Of a stretch of 64,000 nt of DNA, positions 31,173-41,824 are shown in pieces. The notes beneath the pieces were generated by a model. That model had not been told where the DNA came from, ran no database searches, and saw nothing but the letters and a program-made list of their open reading frames with translations. The stretch is taken from contig CAJNDS010002331.1 in NCBI GenBank assembly GCA_905221605.1, positions 256,001 to 320,000 of the forward strand, given 5' to 3'. Positions within the stretch are counted from its first letter, which is position 1, and each line of letters starts with the position of its first letter. This DNA comes from Symbiodinium natans. Taxonomy: Eukaryota; Sar; Dinophyceae; Suessiales; Symbiodiniaceae. Both the position numbers and the translations under genes were made by a program.

Positions 31173-31235
31173 TTAGGGTTTAGGGTTTAGGGTTTAGGGT
31201 TTAGGGTTTAGGGTTTAGGGTTTAGGGTTTAGGGT
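31173..31235 (+). repeat. Interstitial telomeric block, TTTAGGG
   Basis: Nine perfect units. Confidence 0.93.
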
Positions 31236-31382
31236 GACACCATTCCATCTGCAGACTGGCCGCCCTACCGGTCGTAGAGCTGCAGGCGAAGTCACACTAG
31301 AACACCGCGATTGCTCTGCTGCGACGACAACGGGATGCGGCATCGACCGGCTTCATGTCTGAACAGCCCCAAACCGTCGCCC

Positions 31383-31483
31383 TCAATGCTAAACCCCCAA
31401 CCCTCAACCCCAAACCCTAAACCCTGAACCCAAACCCTAAACCCTAAACCCTAAACCCTAAACCCTAAACCCTGAACCCTCGA
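31383..31483 (-). repeat. Interstitial telomeric block, CCCTAAA
   Basis: About 14 units, degenerate at the left. Confidence 0.9.
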
Positions 31484-31604
31484 CAGCGCTGGGCCCAGGG
31501 CAAGCATTGCAGCGGAAGAGGGCACCGCGTGGCACGGGAGCACCAACCGGCAAGGGGACCTTCCCAAGGAAGGGGATCTCATGCGGGGCAGGGTTTCAGA
31601 TTGC

Positions 31605-31905
31605 TAGGGTTTCGGGGTTTAAACCCTAAACCCTAAACCCTAAACCCTAAACCCAGGGTTTCAGGGTGCTAGGGCTTCGGGGTTTCAGGGTTTCGGGTTT
31701 GTTTGTGAGGTTGAGGTTCGGTCTTGCGTTTACAGGTGAAGTGTCTGAGGTCTGGGGGGAAAAAGGGGGGTTTCCGTTTAGGTGTTGAGGGTTTTAGGGG
31801 TGTAGGGGCTTAGGGCTTAAGGCTTTAGGGTTTAGGGCTCAGGGTTTAGGGCTTAGGGGCTTAGGGCTCCTGACCCCTAAACCCTAAACCCTAAACCCTA
31901 AACCC
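31605..31905. repeat. Telomeric patches in both orientations
   Basis: GGGTTTCGGGGTTTAAACCC marks a direct G-rich to C-rich switch at about 31621. CCCTAAA units run to 31653 and turn back to TTTCAGGG variants. Degenerate TTTAGGG at 31780-31865 is followed by CCCTAAA at 31873-31905. Confidence 0.85.
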
Positions 31906-32002
31906 GGAGGATTCAGACTGCCAGCTCGTGGGGATTTCCAGGTCTTTCAGGCAACGACTCCCTTAGGGCTGGTCCACGTACTGGCATAAAAGATTAGGAT
32001 TA

Positions 32003-32225
32003 AGGTTTTGAGGGTTCAGGGTTTAGGAATTGGGGTTTAGGGTTTAGGGTTCGGGTTTAGGTTTTTTGGGGTTTCAGGGTTTCAGGGTTTCAGGGTTTCA
32101 GGGTTTCAGGGTTTCAGGGTTTCAGGGTTTCAGGGTTTCAGGGTTTCAGGGTTTCAGGGTTTCAGGGTTTCAGGGTTTCAGGGTTTCAGGGTTTCAGGGT
32201 TTCAGGGTCCAGGGCTTAGGGTTGA
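32003..32225 (+). repeat. TTTCAGGG octamer array
   Basis: About 18 perfect octamers GGGTTTCA (32069-32208) preceded by degenerate TTTAGGG. The single extra C per unit is fixed through the array. Confidence 0.93.
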
Positions 32226-33148
32226 GGCTTAAGACCTCTAAACCCGCTGCACCTGCCCAATCCTCAACCGCTGGTAAGGCCAGTTCAATGGCCTTCCAGG
32301 CATCTGTTGCGGCCCACAAACCCAAACACCACCAACCACAAAAATTTGACTAGATGCCACACACCCCAAACTACAAACCCCACGAAGCCATAGAGCCTGC
32401 AAAGCTATACACCTTGCAAGGCTCACAAATCCCATAAACCCTGTGAACCCTGTGAACCCTACATCAACCTGATAAGCCCTACATACCCTGTATACCCTAC
32501 AAAACCACCTGCCTTTGACTCGCCGATGGGCTCCCGAAATTCTGTCGCCAGGTCACAGGCCCAAGCCTCTCACAGGGGGGCTTTGTGAGGAGGAAAGCTT
32601 CAGGGCTTTGGGGGCTTAAGGAAAAGGATCTCCATCCCAAGCGTTCATCCTATCAGGCGCACTTTCCATGTGCATGAAGTTACCATCTGATCGCTGGAGG
32701 GGAGGGGCTGCGAGGGTTGGGGGGTGGGGTTGGGGTGGGGGAGGGGTGAGGGGTTGTGGGGTGGCGGGTGGGGGAGCGGGGGGGCGGTTGGGGCCCCTAG
32801 TGCAAGCACAACCCCACAGCGCAAGTGCTCCGTGCTGTTAACGGCACGCGGCTTTCAAGCATTGGGCTAGGATAGACTTGCACGAAAGCTATGCAAACAC
32901 TTCTCGCTCTGTTTTTACCCGTATACCAGCACATCCGAATTCCTTAGGCTTAGCGTTCTCGACTTTCTTTGTGGTCTTGGAGAGCTTCCGTCAGCATCCA
33001 GCTCTGTACGATTCCAGACTCCAGACTTACTGGCTCAAGGTTTGCGACCTGCTCTCCTCCAGATGAAAGCTTTCAAGGAGGTCCAAAACCCTCAAACCTT
33101 ATCCTAGAGTACTAACGCCTACCCGGGGTTGATCAGAAACCGTTTCAG
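32226..33148. other. Telomere-free spacer with G-rich tract
   Basis: Unique DNA, AACCCTACA/CCTGTGAACC-rich at 32355-32510. A G-rich tract at 32690-32795 (many GGGG runs separated by T, C or A) has G-quadruplex potential. A 62-codon frame at 32878-33066 has no recognisable domain. No gene called. Confidence 0.45.
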
Positions 33149-33521
33149 GGGGGCTTAGGGCTTAGGGCTTAGGGCTTAGGGCTTGGGGCTTAGGGGCTTG
33201 GGGCTTAAAGGCTTGGGGCTTAGGGCTTAGGGCTTGGGGCTTGGGGCTTAGGGCTTAGGGCTTAGGGCTTAGGGCTTCGGGCTTAGGGCTTCGGGCTTAG
33301 GGCTTAGGGCTTAGGGCTTAGGGCTTAGGGCTTAGGGCTTAGGGCTTAGGGCTTAGGGCTTAGGGCTTAGGGCTTAGGGCTTAGGGCTTAGGGCTTAAGG
33401 CTTAGGGCTTAGGGCTTAGGGCTTAGGGCTTAGGGCTTAGGGCTTAGGGCTTAGGGCTTAGGGCTTAGGGCTTAGGGCTTAGGGCTTAGGGCTTAGGGCT
33501 TAGGGCTTAGGGCTTAGGGTT
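33149..33521 (+). repeat. Long CTTAGGG variant array
   Basis: About 52 heptamers, nearly all CTTAGGG, with CTTGGGG units at the start and two CTTCGGG near 33277-33295. With the array at 11868, it shows that the same variant was amplified twice. Confidence 0.95.
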
Positions 33522-33684
33522 GCCAAATCTCTTTACAACATGCAATAAGCCACTAACATTTCTGGAGAGGGCAATCTAGCTAGACCGAAGCCTTTGGATG
33601 GGTTGCGTCGGAGGTTTCCTGCTCAGATTCTGTGCTTGGACCTTTGGTTTGGGCTTACCTTTTGGCACAGCTTTTGCGGTTTAA

Positions 33685-33797
33685 TACAGGGGTCGAAATA
33701 AAAACTGTTAGTATTCCCTTATGGTCCCTGTATAACTATACTATAGTAGCCCCCAAAAAACCCTGTTCTAACTATTCTAACTATTAAGGCCCCTGTA
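33685..33797 (+). mobile_element. Fold-back element, family C, copy 1
   Basis: Eight-base inverted ends TACAGGGG/CCCCTGTA. Inside: GTCGAAATAAAAACTGTTAG, TATTCCCTTATGGTCCCT, then CTATAGTAGCCCCC and AACTATTAAGGCCC. Copies lie at 44246-44358 and 47883-47996 (reverse), with a part at 42683-42735. Confidence 0.7.
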
Positions 33798-34495
33798 GTA
33801 GGGGTTTAGGGCTTTTTGCGCAACATCTTTGGCAACGTCTTTCGCAACGTCTCTGTTGCAGCTGTCATCCTGGAAGAAACACAAACATGTTTTGCGTTCT
33901 TTAGAGTGTGTATACAAAGGTATAGAGAGATGCTCCAATCTATTGGCTGCTAGATCAAACCAAGCTTAACTACCACAACATATCAACCTACCGCTAATTC
34001 TAACATTCATAACAAGGTATTTCATGTTTCTGTTGCTTAGGGTTCTAGGGTTTTAGGGTTTATTCGGTTTTGGGTTTGAAACAATCCAAAAAAGGGGGTT
34101 GAAACCAAAAACTATTGACATTAAAACGGAAAGCCTTTTAAACTTCTAGTATGTTAGATTGCAGTCATAGCTATATGTTCATCCTGTTGCAGATACGTTG
34201 TATCGACGGAGCGCCTGCCCACAGACTTTCAAGTGGAGAGTTCAGAGAGAATTCAGAGAGTAGGATCTGTGCCGTTGGTTCAGGGCTTAGGCTTTAGGCT
34301 TCGGCGTTTTTGTGTTTAGGGTCTGGGGTTACTTGAGCTTTCACTTTCAATAGGAGACTCCTCCACCCTGAACCCTAAACCCTATACACAACACCCTATA
34401 CACAGCATCCTACACCTTGCCTGAGCCATAGACCTTCAGAGGAATCCTTTAGGTAGTCTATTTGTTGGAAGAGAAACCCTGAACCCTGAATCCGA
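33798..34495. other. Unique AT-richer segment without gene
   Basis: About 700 bp with only tiny TTTAGGG-like patches (34037-34060). No open frame of note. Confidence 0.45.
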
Positions 34496-34860
34496 AACGT
34501 AGACCCTAGACCCTAAACCCTAAACCCTAAACCCTAAACCCAAATTCTAAATTTAAAAAGGCACAAGCCCTTGAATGGCCGAGCCTCACGCAGCTGCAGC
34601 AGCTCCGACGTTACTGGAAGTCTTGGCCCATGTTCCTTTTGCTTTCGGGTGGGTGCGTGGGTTTAGGGTTTGGGGTTAAGGGTTTAGGGTTTAGGGTTGA
34701 GGACCCTAAAGCCCACAAACCTTCAACCCTTGATTGGTTAGGCTTTTGCAAGGCTCGACAACTCCGAGGGTTTTTGGGAGAGCTTGGCCGTTACAGGCTG
34801 AGGGCGTGCAGGGTTTTCCCTGGATAACTCGGGTTTAGGGTTTAGGGTTAGGGTTTAGGG
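34496..34860. repeat. Small telomeric blocks around spacer
   Basis: CCCTAAA units at 34507-34543 and TTTAGGG units at 34660-34702 and 34828-34860 lie in unique DNA. Confidence 0.75.
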
Positions 34861-34934
34861 TACACACACACACACACCCACCCACCCACCCACCCACCCA
34901 CGCACGCACGCACGCACGCACACGCACATACACA
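34861..34934. repeat. CA / CCCA / CGCA microsatellite
   Basis: (CA)8 then (CCCA)6 then (CGCA)5 in one tract, directly after TTTAGGG units. Confidence 0.93.
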
Positions 34935-35114
34935 TCTCAAACCCGAAAAAGCCCTAACGCCCTCAAAAGCCTCAACACGAACTCCGAACCCCAGGGCGGG
35001 GTTTCTGCGGGGAGTTCAGAGTCAGGTCTTTGGGGCCTCAAGGGCCCTTGAAAGGCTTGAGGGTTTAGGGCTTTCCTTACTTGTACATAGGGGGGATTCG
35101 GGAATTCCGTGATA

Positions 35115-35185
35115 TGTATTATATATATATATACATATATAAATTCTCATATGTATATATATATATATACATATGTTTTTTTCTC
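35115..35185. repeat. TA microsatellite
   Basis: (AT)n/(ATAC)n tracts in an otherwise unique spacer (34935-35344). No gene recognised. Confidence 0.85.
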
Positions 35186-35344
35186 TTCCTACGGGAACAT
35201 ACATGGCCCCTAATCCCCCGCTTCCTTGCCAGGAACCCTGGGGCAGATTACTGCTGCAGAGGTTCCGTAGGCTCCTCAGCGGACGCAGCAACCGGTGCAA
35301 CTGGCAAGCGAGAAAGGCTTCGGCTTCCCAGACCCCTAAAGGCT

Positions 35345-35455
35345 GGTTTAGGGTTTAGGGTTTAGGGTTTAGGGCTGGGCTTAGGGTTTAGGGTTTAGGG
35401 TTTAGGGCTTAGGGTTTAGGGTTTAGGGTTTAGGGTTTAGGGTTTAGGGTCCTTA
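35345..35455 (+). repeat. Interstitial telomeric block, TTTAGGG
   Basis: About 15 units interrupted by GGGCTGGGCTTA. Confidence 0.92.
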
Positions 35456-35820
35456 ACCCTATAAACCGCAGCCATAGATCCTAAATCCTAAACCCCAGCC
35501 CCTTACAAGGCTCAGGCTTTGCGGTTTCTTGCAGACACAAGCGTGCGGATGGGAGCCTCTTTTGGGAAGTTTAACCCTTGCTTGCCAGCGTTGGCAGCGT
35601 GAAACCACGTTTTCGGAAGCGTCGTTCGTTGTTGTGAAGGCCTCCGCATGCTTTCCCTCATGCGAAAACACCACGCCTGCCAGATTTTGCAGCTGCCTGT
35701 CTTGGCCCGCACAAGGGCCAAGTGTCAACAAGGTCGTTTTTCAGTGGAAGCAGTTCAGGACTGCACAAGGGGCAGTATTTGTATCCCCTTGACTTACAGC
35801 TGAGGCAGCTCGGTTGCCGT
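35456..35820. other. Unique segment, weak exon-like frame
   Basis: A minus-strand frame (35459-35731, 90 codons) and a plus-strand frame (35529-35792) overlap. The composition is not repetitive, but no domain is recognised and neither is called. Confidence 0.3.
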
Positions 35821-36018
35821 AAACCCTAAACCCTAAACCTTAAACCGTAAACCCTAAACCCTAAACCTAGACCCTAAACCCTCAGCACTCATGAACCCCA
35901 GGCTCTAGACCCCCCCCCCCCTCCCCCAGGCCTCGCCTGAACCCTAAACCCTAAACCCTACACCCTAAACCCTAAACCCTAAACCCGAAACCCTAAACCC
36001 TAAACCCTAAATCCCGGT
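35821..36018 (-). repeat. Two CCCTAAA blocks around a C-run
   Basis: CCCTAAA blocks at 35821-35885 and 35938-36018, with a C11 run between (35911-35921). Confidence 0.88.
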
Positions 36019-36109
36019 CGAAGGTCGAAAGCTTGCGGTTGAGGGCTTTTGCCGTGAGGAGTGGGGAGGGGGTACAATCTGCGCAGCTGAGTTCGATCTG
36101 CCTGACCCT

Positions 36110-36360
36110 AAAACCTGAACCCTAAACCCTAAACCCCAAACCCTGAACCCATAAACCCATAAACCCTAACCCGAACCCGAATACAATTAGGGTTTCGGGT
36201 TTAGGGTTTATGCGAGACTCCGAATTGGACAATCCCGAAGCGCACGACTTCGGGAAAGAGGGCTTAGGGTCTTGGATTTAGGGCTTGGCGCTAAGATTTA
36301 GGGCTAGGGTTTAGGGTTTGGGGTTTAGGGTTTAGGGTTTAGGATTTAGGGTTCAGGGCC
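36110..36360. repeat. Degenerate telomeric patches
   Basis: CCCTAAA variants at 36115-36180, TTTAGGG at 36186-36210 and 36296-36360. Confidence 0.8.
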
Positions 36361-36617
36361 TGAGACGGCGTGTGGAGATGGTGCTGGGTGGCCCCCAGCC
36401 GGGGCCATTACCACGAAGCGAATCTCTACTTCGAACCTTCGCACCGCCTGAACCCTAACCCTTGAAGCGCGGAACCCGAAGCCCAAAAAATCCGTGAATC
36501 TCGCTGTGCACCTTCCTCACCCTCAGGCTCAGCTGCAGGCGTCGACCTACAGCGGACTCTTGCGGGAGGCTGGTACTGGGGTTTAGGAGGGCTTTTGGCT
36601 TGAAGTTTATACGGTCT

Positions 36618-36695
36618 GAGGTTTAGGGTTTAGGGTTTAGGGTTTAGGGTTTAGGGTTTAGGGTTTAGGGTTTAGGGTTTAGGGTTTAGGGTTCT
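36618..36695 (+). repeat. Interstitial telomeric block, TTTAGGG
   Basis: About 11 perfect units after 250 bp of unique GC-rich DNA. Confidence 0.93.
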
Positions 36696-36817
36696 GGTCG
36701 CCCCCCTCAAGATGACTGAGCCTCAAGATGATAGTAGCAGCGCTACACAAGCCAACTGCAGCTGCCAATGAGCCTCCCCCGGGTGGGGCTCCTCCCAAGG
36801 AGCCCCCGGCTGCAGCG

Positions 36818-36928
36818 GGTTTAGGGTTTTGGGTTTCGGGTTTAGGATTTAGGGTTTAGGGTTTAGGGTTTAGGGTTTAGGGTTGAGGGTTTAGGGTTGA
36901 GGGTTTAGGGTTTAGGGTTTAGGGGTGA
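36818..36928 (+). repeat. Interstitial telomeric block
   Basis: About 15 units with two TTGAGGG. A GGGGCTCCT hairpin lies just upstream at about 36786-36809. Confidence 0.9.
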
Positions 36929-37509
36929 ACCGCAAGAGGGTTGAGGGAGCTCATCGTTCGCATGCTGCCGGGGTTTTAGGCTTCGTTTTGGGAGGCTGCT
37001 GGCTCGGGATTCCGGGCGCTTCTTTGGGGCTTGGTGTCCTTTGTGTGCCAACTGTACATGGGAACGACAAAGCCTCCGGACTTCCTGTTGAAAGAAACGA
37101 AGGCGAACCCTAAACCCAAAACTCTAACCCTCAAACCCTAAACCCTAAAGGAACCCTTAAGCCCGAGGCCCTGCCCAATCTGGAGCCTCTTCGCTGAGGG
37201 CACTGCAGAGACCCCAAACCCTAAACCCTGAACCCTAAACCAAAATAGGGGCGTTTGGTGTGGGGGTGCGGGGGTCCTTAAACCGTGTAGGGAGGCCTTG
37301 AGGCCTTAGGACTTGAGATTGATGCTCTAAGGGGCTTCCTAAACCCAAAAACCCGAGACCCTAAACCCCTCAACCCTAAACCCTAGCCCTAAACCCTAAA
37401 CCCGAAACCCAAAAACCCGAAACCCTTATGTTCCTAGCCGCCCTCTCCCATGGCCAGCGGGGCCCTCGCAACTCTGGCTCAGATCTCGCCTCCTGCGCAC
37501 AAGGGGGGG

Positions 37510-37610
37510 GGGGTTTAGGGTTTAGGGTTTAGGGTTTAGGGTTTAGGGTTTAGGGTTTAGGGTTTAGGGTTTAGGGTTTAGGGTTTAGGGTTTAGGGTCT
37601 AGGATGCAGG
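37510..37610 (+). repeat. Interstitial telomeric block, TTTAGGG
   Basis: About 13 units starting from a G-run. Degenerate CCCTAAA patches lie upstream at 37125-37430. Confidence 0.92.
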
Positions 37611-38050
37611 GCTCAACTACAAGGAACATACCACAAATGAGACACTCAAACCCTAAACCCTGAGGCCCAAGGGTTCGGGTTACAGATAGTTTTGGGTCAG
37701 GGCTGAATACTGCAACGAGCCTCCATCCTCAAACCTCCGTGGGTTTGTTCTGGGCCTTTTTTGGGGGGGCAGAGATTCACAGGGTTTTGGGTTTTAGGGA
37801 TTAGGGCTTGAGGGTTTAGGGTTTAGGAGAAGTGGGCTGTTGCTTGGAACCCTGCTTCTAGCTGCCCACCTGCAAGTCAGAACTCTCAAAGCTAAACCCT
37901 GACTAACTCGACTCTACAAACCCCAATCACCCTCAATCCCCAAACCTGCACACTTTGGAACCCTAAGCCAGAAAACCCAAGCCCGAACCGTAATCCTTCC
38001 TAAGTCCTGCTATTACTCTCCCAAAGCTTCTGGAATCTTCGGAGCGACCG
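37611..38050. other. Spacer without gene
   Basis: Mostly unique DNA with weak telomere-like strings. No gene recognised. Confidence 0.4.
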
Positions 38051-38062
38051 CCGCCGGCTTTT

Positions 38063-38165
38063 GGGCTTAGGGGTTTAGGGTTTAGGGCTGCGGGTTTAGG
38101 GTTTAGGGCTGCGGGTGTAGGGTTTAGGGTGTAGGGTTTAGTGTTTAGGGTTTAGGGTTTAGGGG
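38063..38165 (+). repeat. Degenerate telomeric block
   Basis: TTTAGGG with repeated GCTGCGGG and GTGTAGGG variants. Confidence 0.85.
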
Positions 38166-38609
38166 ATCGGCACCAGCCAAATCCCACGACTTTTGCGTAC
38201 GAGGATTCAGTGGATGCTGGCTGCGGTCTGAGGGTTTAGGATAGGGCTTCGGACATAGGGCATAGAGTTGAGGGCGTAGGGTCTAGAACCCTGTAGTTGG
38301 ATTGTTGGGGGTCTCGGAATGACTTTGAAAGCGATGTATTTCTAGGGGTTTTACTTTGGACCCTTGAATTTTGAGGATCCTGTTTAAGGGTCCTTAAGGT
38401 AGTATAAGGGCCATATGAGTAGGATATTAAGGCGAACCTTTAGGGGTACAACCTGAGGGGTACGAGTCTGAATCCCTTGAGTATTGGACTAATGGGCTGC
38501 TACGGGGGTTCTAGGGCTTAGGAGCCTGGGGTGTGGGGGTTTGGGGTTTAGGGTGTGCGGGTTTGGGGATTCGGGTTTTTGGGCGTTTGGGGGGTTGAGG
38601 GCCCTCCCG

Positions 38610-38672
38610 AAACCCTAAACCCTAAACCCTAAACCCTAAACCCTAAACCCTAAACCCTAAACCCTAAACCCT
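38610..38672 (-). repeat. Interstitial telomeric block, CCCTAAA
   Basis: Nine units. The 38166-38609 stretch upstream is unique or weakly telomere-like, without a gene. Confidence 0.9.
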
Positions 38673-38795
38673 CTGGTCATCCCAATCCGCGACTTTCTCC
38701 GCAAGGCTGACGCAATCTCAAGGAGGCAGCTTCCCAACCTTTCATGGCAGTAGACAAGCCTTTGGTAGTTCCTCATGCAAACGGCTTTTTGCACT

Positions 38796-38878
38796 CCCTA
38801 AACCCTAAACCCTAAACCCGAAACCCTAAACCCTAAACCCGAAACCCTAAACCCGAAACCCGAAACCCTAAACCCTAC
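38796..38878 (-). repeat. CCCTAAA/CCCGAAA block
   Basis: About 12 units in which CCCGAAA alternates with CCCTAAA. Confidence 0.9.
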
Positions 38879-39062
38879 CCCCGCTCCACAGAAAGATTCT
38901 AACTCGAGTTACCCTGGATGCCTATTATCCATGACGTCAGGTTAGCATTGTGGACCTGCGATTGTTGACAAGTGCCTCAGGAATCGATCTGGGCGCTGCA
39001 TTTGCAGGCCACCTAACCTACAGATGTTTTATGAGCGAGTCCTCGAAGAAGAACGTTCGATC

Positions 39063-39112
39063 AGGGTTTAGGGTTTAGGGTTTAGGGCTTAGGATTTAGG
39101 GTTTAGGGTTCG
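39063..39112 (+). repeat. Small TTTAGGG block
   Basis: About seven units, including CTTAGGA. Confidence 0.85.
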
Positions 39113-39257
39113 TGCTGAAGGTGCAAAACTTCCGACTTAGTGCTTCGGGACGGCCACCCCTAAGCCAGCCCCGAGAGGCTTGGGACTTAGTTTCTGTTTC
39201 GTGCTTGGGGCCTGCCAGCTGTCGACTGAACCCGAAACACGTAAGTTAGAACAACCT

Positions 39258-39462
39258 TAAGCCCTAAGCCCTAAGCCGTAAGCCCTAAACCCCAAACCCT
39301 AAACCCTAAACCCTAAACCCTAAACCCTAAACCATACGTTTGGCCTTCGGACTTCGGATGCCGGTGCGACCAGGGCTGGTTTTCGGGTGAGGCGGAACCC
39401 TAAACCCTAAACCCTAAACCCTAAACCCTAAACCCTAAACCCGAAACCCTAAACCCTAAGGG
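39258..39462 (-). repeat. Two CCCTAAA blocks
   Basis: CCCTAAG then CCCTAAA at 39258-39333, unique DNA, then CCCTAAA at 39395-39462. Confidence 0.9.
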
Positions 39463-39536
39463 TTGGTTGGGCTCGGGGGTTTTGGGTTCAGGGTTCCAGG
39501 CTGCAGGCTAGAGGTCTCAGGGCTTACGGTTGAAGA

Positions 39537-39650
39537 AGGGTTTAGGGTTTAGGGTTTAGGGTTTAGGGTTTGGGGTTTGGGGTTTAGGGTTTAGGGTTTA
39601 GAGTTTAGGGTTTAGGGTTTAGGGTTTAGGGTTTAGGGTTTAGGGCCCCC
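39537..39650 (+). repeat. Interstitial telomeric block, TTTAGGG
   Basis: About 16 units with two TTTGGGG and one TTTAGAG. Confidence 0.93.
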
Positions 39651-39767
39651 TGTTTCCTCAGCCTCTTACACCCCACTTCAGGCGAAGATGGGCGCGGAGG
39701 GCCCGGAGAGTCGGCGGCCGCTGCACTCCCAGTGCTCTGGGCAGCTTCTCAGACACCTGGGGCTTTT

Positions 39768-39895
39768 AGGTTTAAGGTTTAGGGTTTCGGGTTTAGGGTT
39801 TAGGGTTTAGGGTTTAGGCTTTATGCTTTAGGCTTTAGGCTTTTTAGGGTTGAGGGTATAGGGTTTAGGGTGTAGGGTTTAGGGTTTAGGGTTGT
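39768..39895 (+). repeat. Degenerate telomeric block
   Basis: TTTAGGG mixed with four TTTAGGC/TTTATGC units. Confidence 0.85.
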
Positions 39896-39901
39896 ATATG
39901 G

Positions 39902-40003
39902 GGGGGTTTGCGATAATAGGGGTACCTTATTGGGGTCCAAATTCTAAGGGGATCCTACTATTTGGGGGTCTATATTGGGGTCCCCTATTTTCGTAAACCC
40001 CCA
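39902..40003 (+). mobile_element. Fold-back element, family B, reference copy
   Basis: The most complete copy. Ends GGGGGTTTGCGATAATAGGGG and, read in reverse from the right, GGGGGTTTACGAAAATAGGGG; inside TTATTGGGGTCC and GGGGTCTATATTGGGGTCCC. Uninterrupted, so it serves as the template for seeing the insertions at 24731 and 46540. Confidence 0.78.
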
Positions 40004-40093
40004 CCCCCCCACCCTCTGAGCTTCGTGGTTGCGGCTTAGGGTCTGTTGGTTGAATTAAGGTATACAGGGACGGGATTACGGTTGAAGAAGGAT

Positions 40094-40170
40094 TTAGGGT
40101 TTAGGGTTTAGGGTTTAGGGCTTAGGGCTTAGGGCTTAGGGCTTAGGGCTTAGGGCTGAGGGCTTGAGGG
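40094..40170 (+). repeat. TTTAGGG to CTTAGGG block
   Basis: Three TTTAGGG then six CTTAGGG, then CTGAGGG. Confidence 0.9.
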
Positions 40171-40289
40171 TTTACAGCTTTTTGGTTTGAGGTTGACGGC
40201 TTGCTTTGACGGCTTAGCCGCTGAATGGTCGATACTTGACATTCAGACTTCCCCACAAGAGGTGCTTGCAAATCGATTGATAGCAGAAA

Positions 40290-40438
40290 CCCTAAACCTC
40301 GCAACCCTAAACCTAAACCCTAAGCCCTAAGCCCTAAGCCCTAAACCCTAAACCCTAAACCCTAAACACTAAACCCTAAACCCTAAACCCTAAAACCCTA
40401 AAACCTAAACCCTAAACCCTAAACCCTAAACCCAAACC
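40290..40438 (-). repeat. Interstitial telomeric block, CCCTAAA
   Basis: About 20 units, with CCCTAAG at the left. Confidence 0.92.
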
Positions 40439-40549
40439 GTCTACGCGGTAGGCCCCACTTATGGCACCCTGCCTAGGAGCCATCCCAGGCTTTAGAGCAG
40501 CGCACTTTCTCTTTCTTCTTTGACGTACTGAAGGTACAGCTCTGGTTCA

Positions 40550-40650
40550 GGGGGGGTTTAGGGGGTTTAGGGTTTAGGGTTAAGGGTTTAGGGTTGAGGG
40601 TTGAGGGTTTAGGCTTTAGGGTTTCGGGGTTTGGGGTTTGGGGTCTTCAG
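40550..40650 (+). repeat. Degenerate telomeric block
   Basis: TTTAGGG, TTGAGGG and TTTGGGG units. Confidence 0.85.
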
Positions 40651-41401
40651 GGTATATGGGCTACACCAGGCACCCCTTAAGCCTCGGCTATTCTAGCCAC
40701 TTTTCTAGCCTGAACCCGAAGTTGTTAGCCCGAAGCCCGAAACCCACTCAAGCCTAATGCGTAAAACCTGAGATTGCCGTCACAAAGCTTACATTGTAGA
40801 TCAACACTACGAAGGAATCACCCTCAAATCCTCAAACCAAACACACATGCTGAAACCCTGAACCCGGAACTCAAGTCGGCTTCTAAAACGAAGCTTCACC
40901 CAACAGACGAGAAAACAACCACACAAGGACGCGAAGTGATAGCTGCCAGGGGGCTGCGAGTAGTAGGTGTTCTGGGCCTGCACAGGTCGGACTTCCGGGG
41001 ATAGGGTTCGGGCTTTTGGGGGTTCAAGGGCTTGGAGTTTTACCGGGGGAGGGGTGGGGGGGTGAGGGGAATAATTACACTCCACACGCTCTAGATCTTC
41101 TTGGAAGGGCAATGTTAGAGCAGGATCTGCCTTTCCCACCCACTGGGAGCTGCCAAAAGGGGTGGGACTGTGATCTCTTTGCAGCCTTCGTGACTTCTTG
41201 GCAACCTCCTCCCAAGTTTCACACTTTCTGCACGAGCACAGACAACAAGCGCCTGCTCGCACTGCAAGCGGTTACTCCTACTCAAGGCAAGCAGGGCTTC
41301 AAGGGGTCTTCCAGCAGGCCTCTGCGTCCCCCAAGCTCACTCGCGCTGCGGGCTCAAAAAGCTTCGGGCGCTTCCGGGTCTCTCCGGCATCTTCTGCCCA
41401 G
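40651..41401. other. Telomere-poor segment, no confident gene
   Basis: About 750 bp of mostly unique DNA. Overlapping frames on both strands (41016-41417 plus, 40807-41262 minus) reach 133-151 codons but contain telomere-like peptides at their ends and no recognisable domain. Confidence 0.35.
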
Positions 41402-41665
41402 AAACCCTAAACCCTAAATCCTAAACCCTAAATCCTAAAAACCCTAAACTCTAAACCGCGGTCGCTGTCCACATCTGCCGCCGACCACGCAGACTGGGAA
41501 CTGGGCCGTGCACCGCTTGTGAGGCAAGCGCTAGCGCTTACAATGACACCCCTCAGCCTCGACAAAACCCGGGGCTACTTGGGGCTTCTGGATATTAGGG
41601 TTTAGGGTTTAGGGTTTAGGGTTTAGGGTTTAGGGTTTAGGGTTTAGGGTTTAGGGTTTAGGGGA
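41402..41665. repeat. CCCTAAA and TTTAGGG blocks around spacer
   Basis: CCCTAAA variants at 41402-41457, unique DNA, then about ten TTTAGGG units at 41595-41665. Confidence 0.9.
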
Positions 41666-41824
41666 GCGGGATCCGGGTTTAGGATCCGAGGATGTTTGTC
41701 CACGGAGGGGGATCTTGGGGTTTGGGGGTTTGGGGCTTTGGGAACGGTGAACCCTAGACCCTAAACCTGTTTAGGCTTTGGGTATGCTTCTTTCATCTGG
41801 ACGGTGAGTTGGTCCTCAAACCCT

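Noticed and set aside
33149-33521. CRISPR-like or phage-type array
   Set aside because: No spacers; continuous heptamers, eukaryotic telomere variant.
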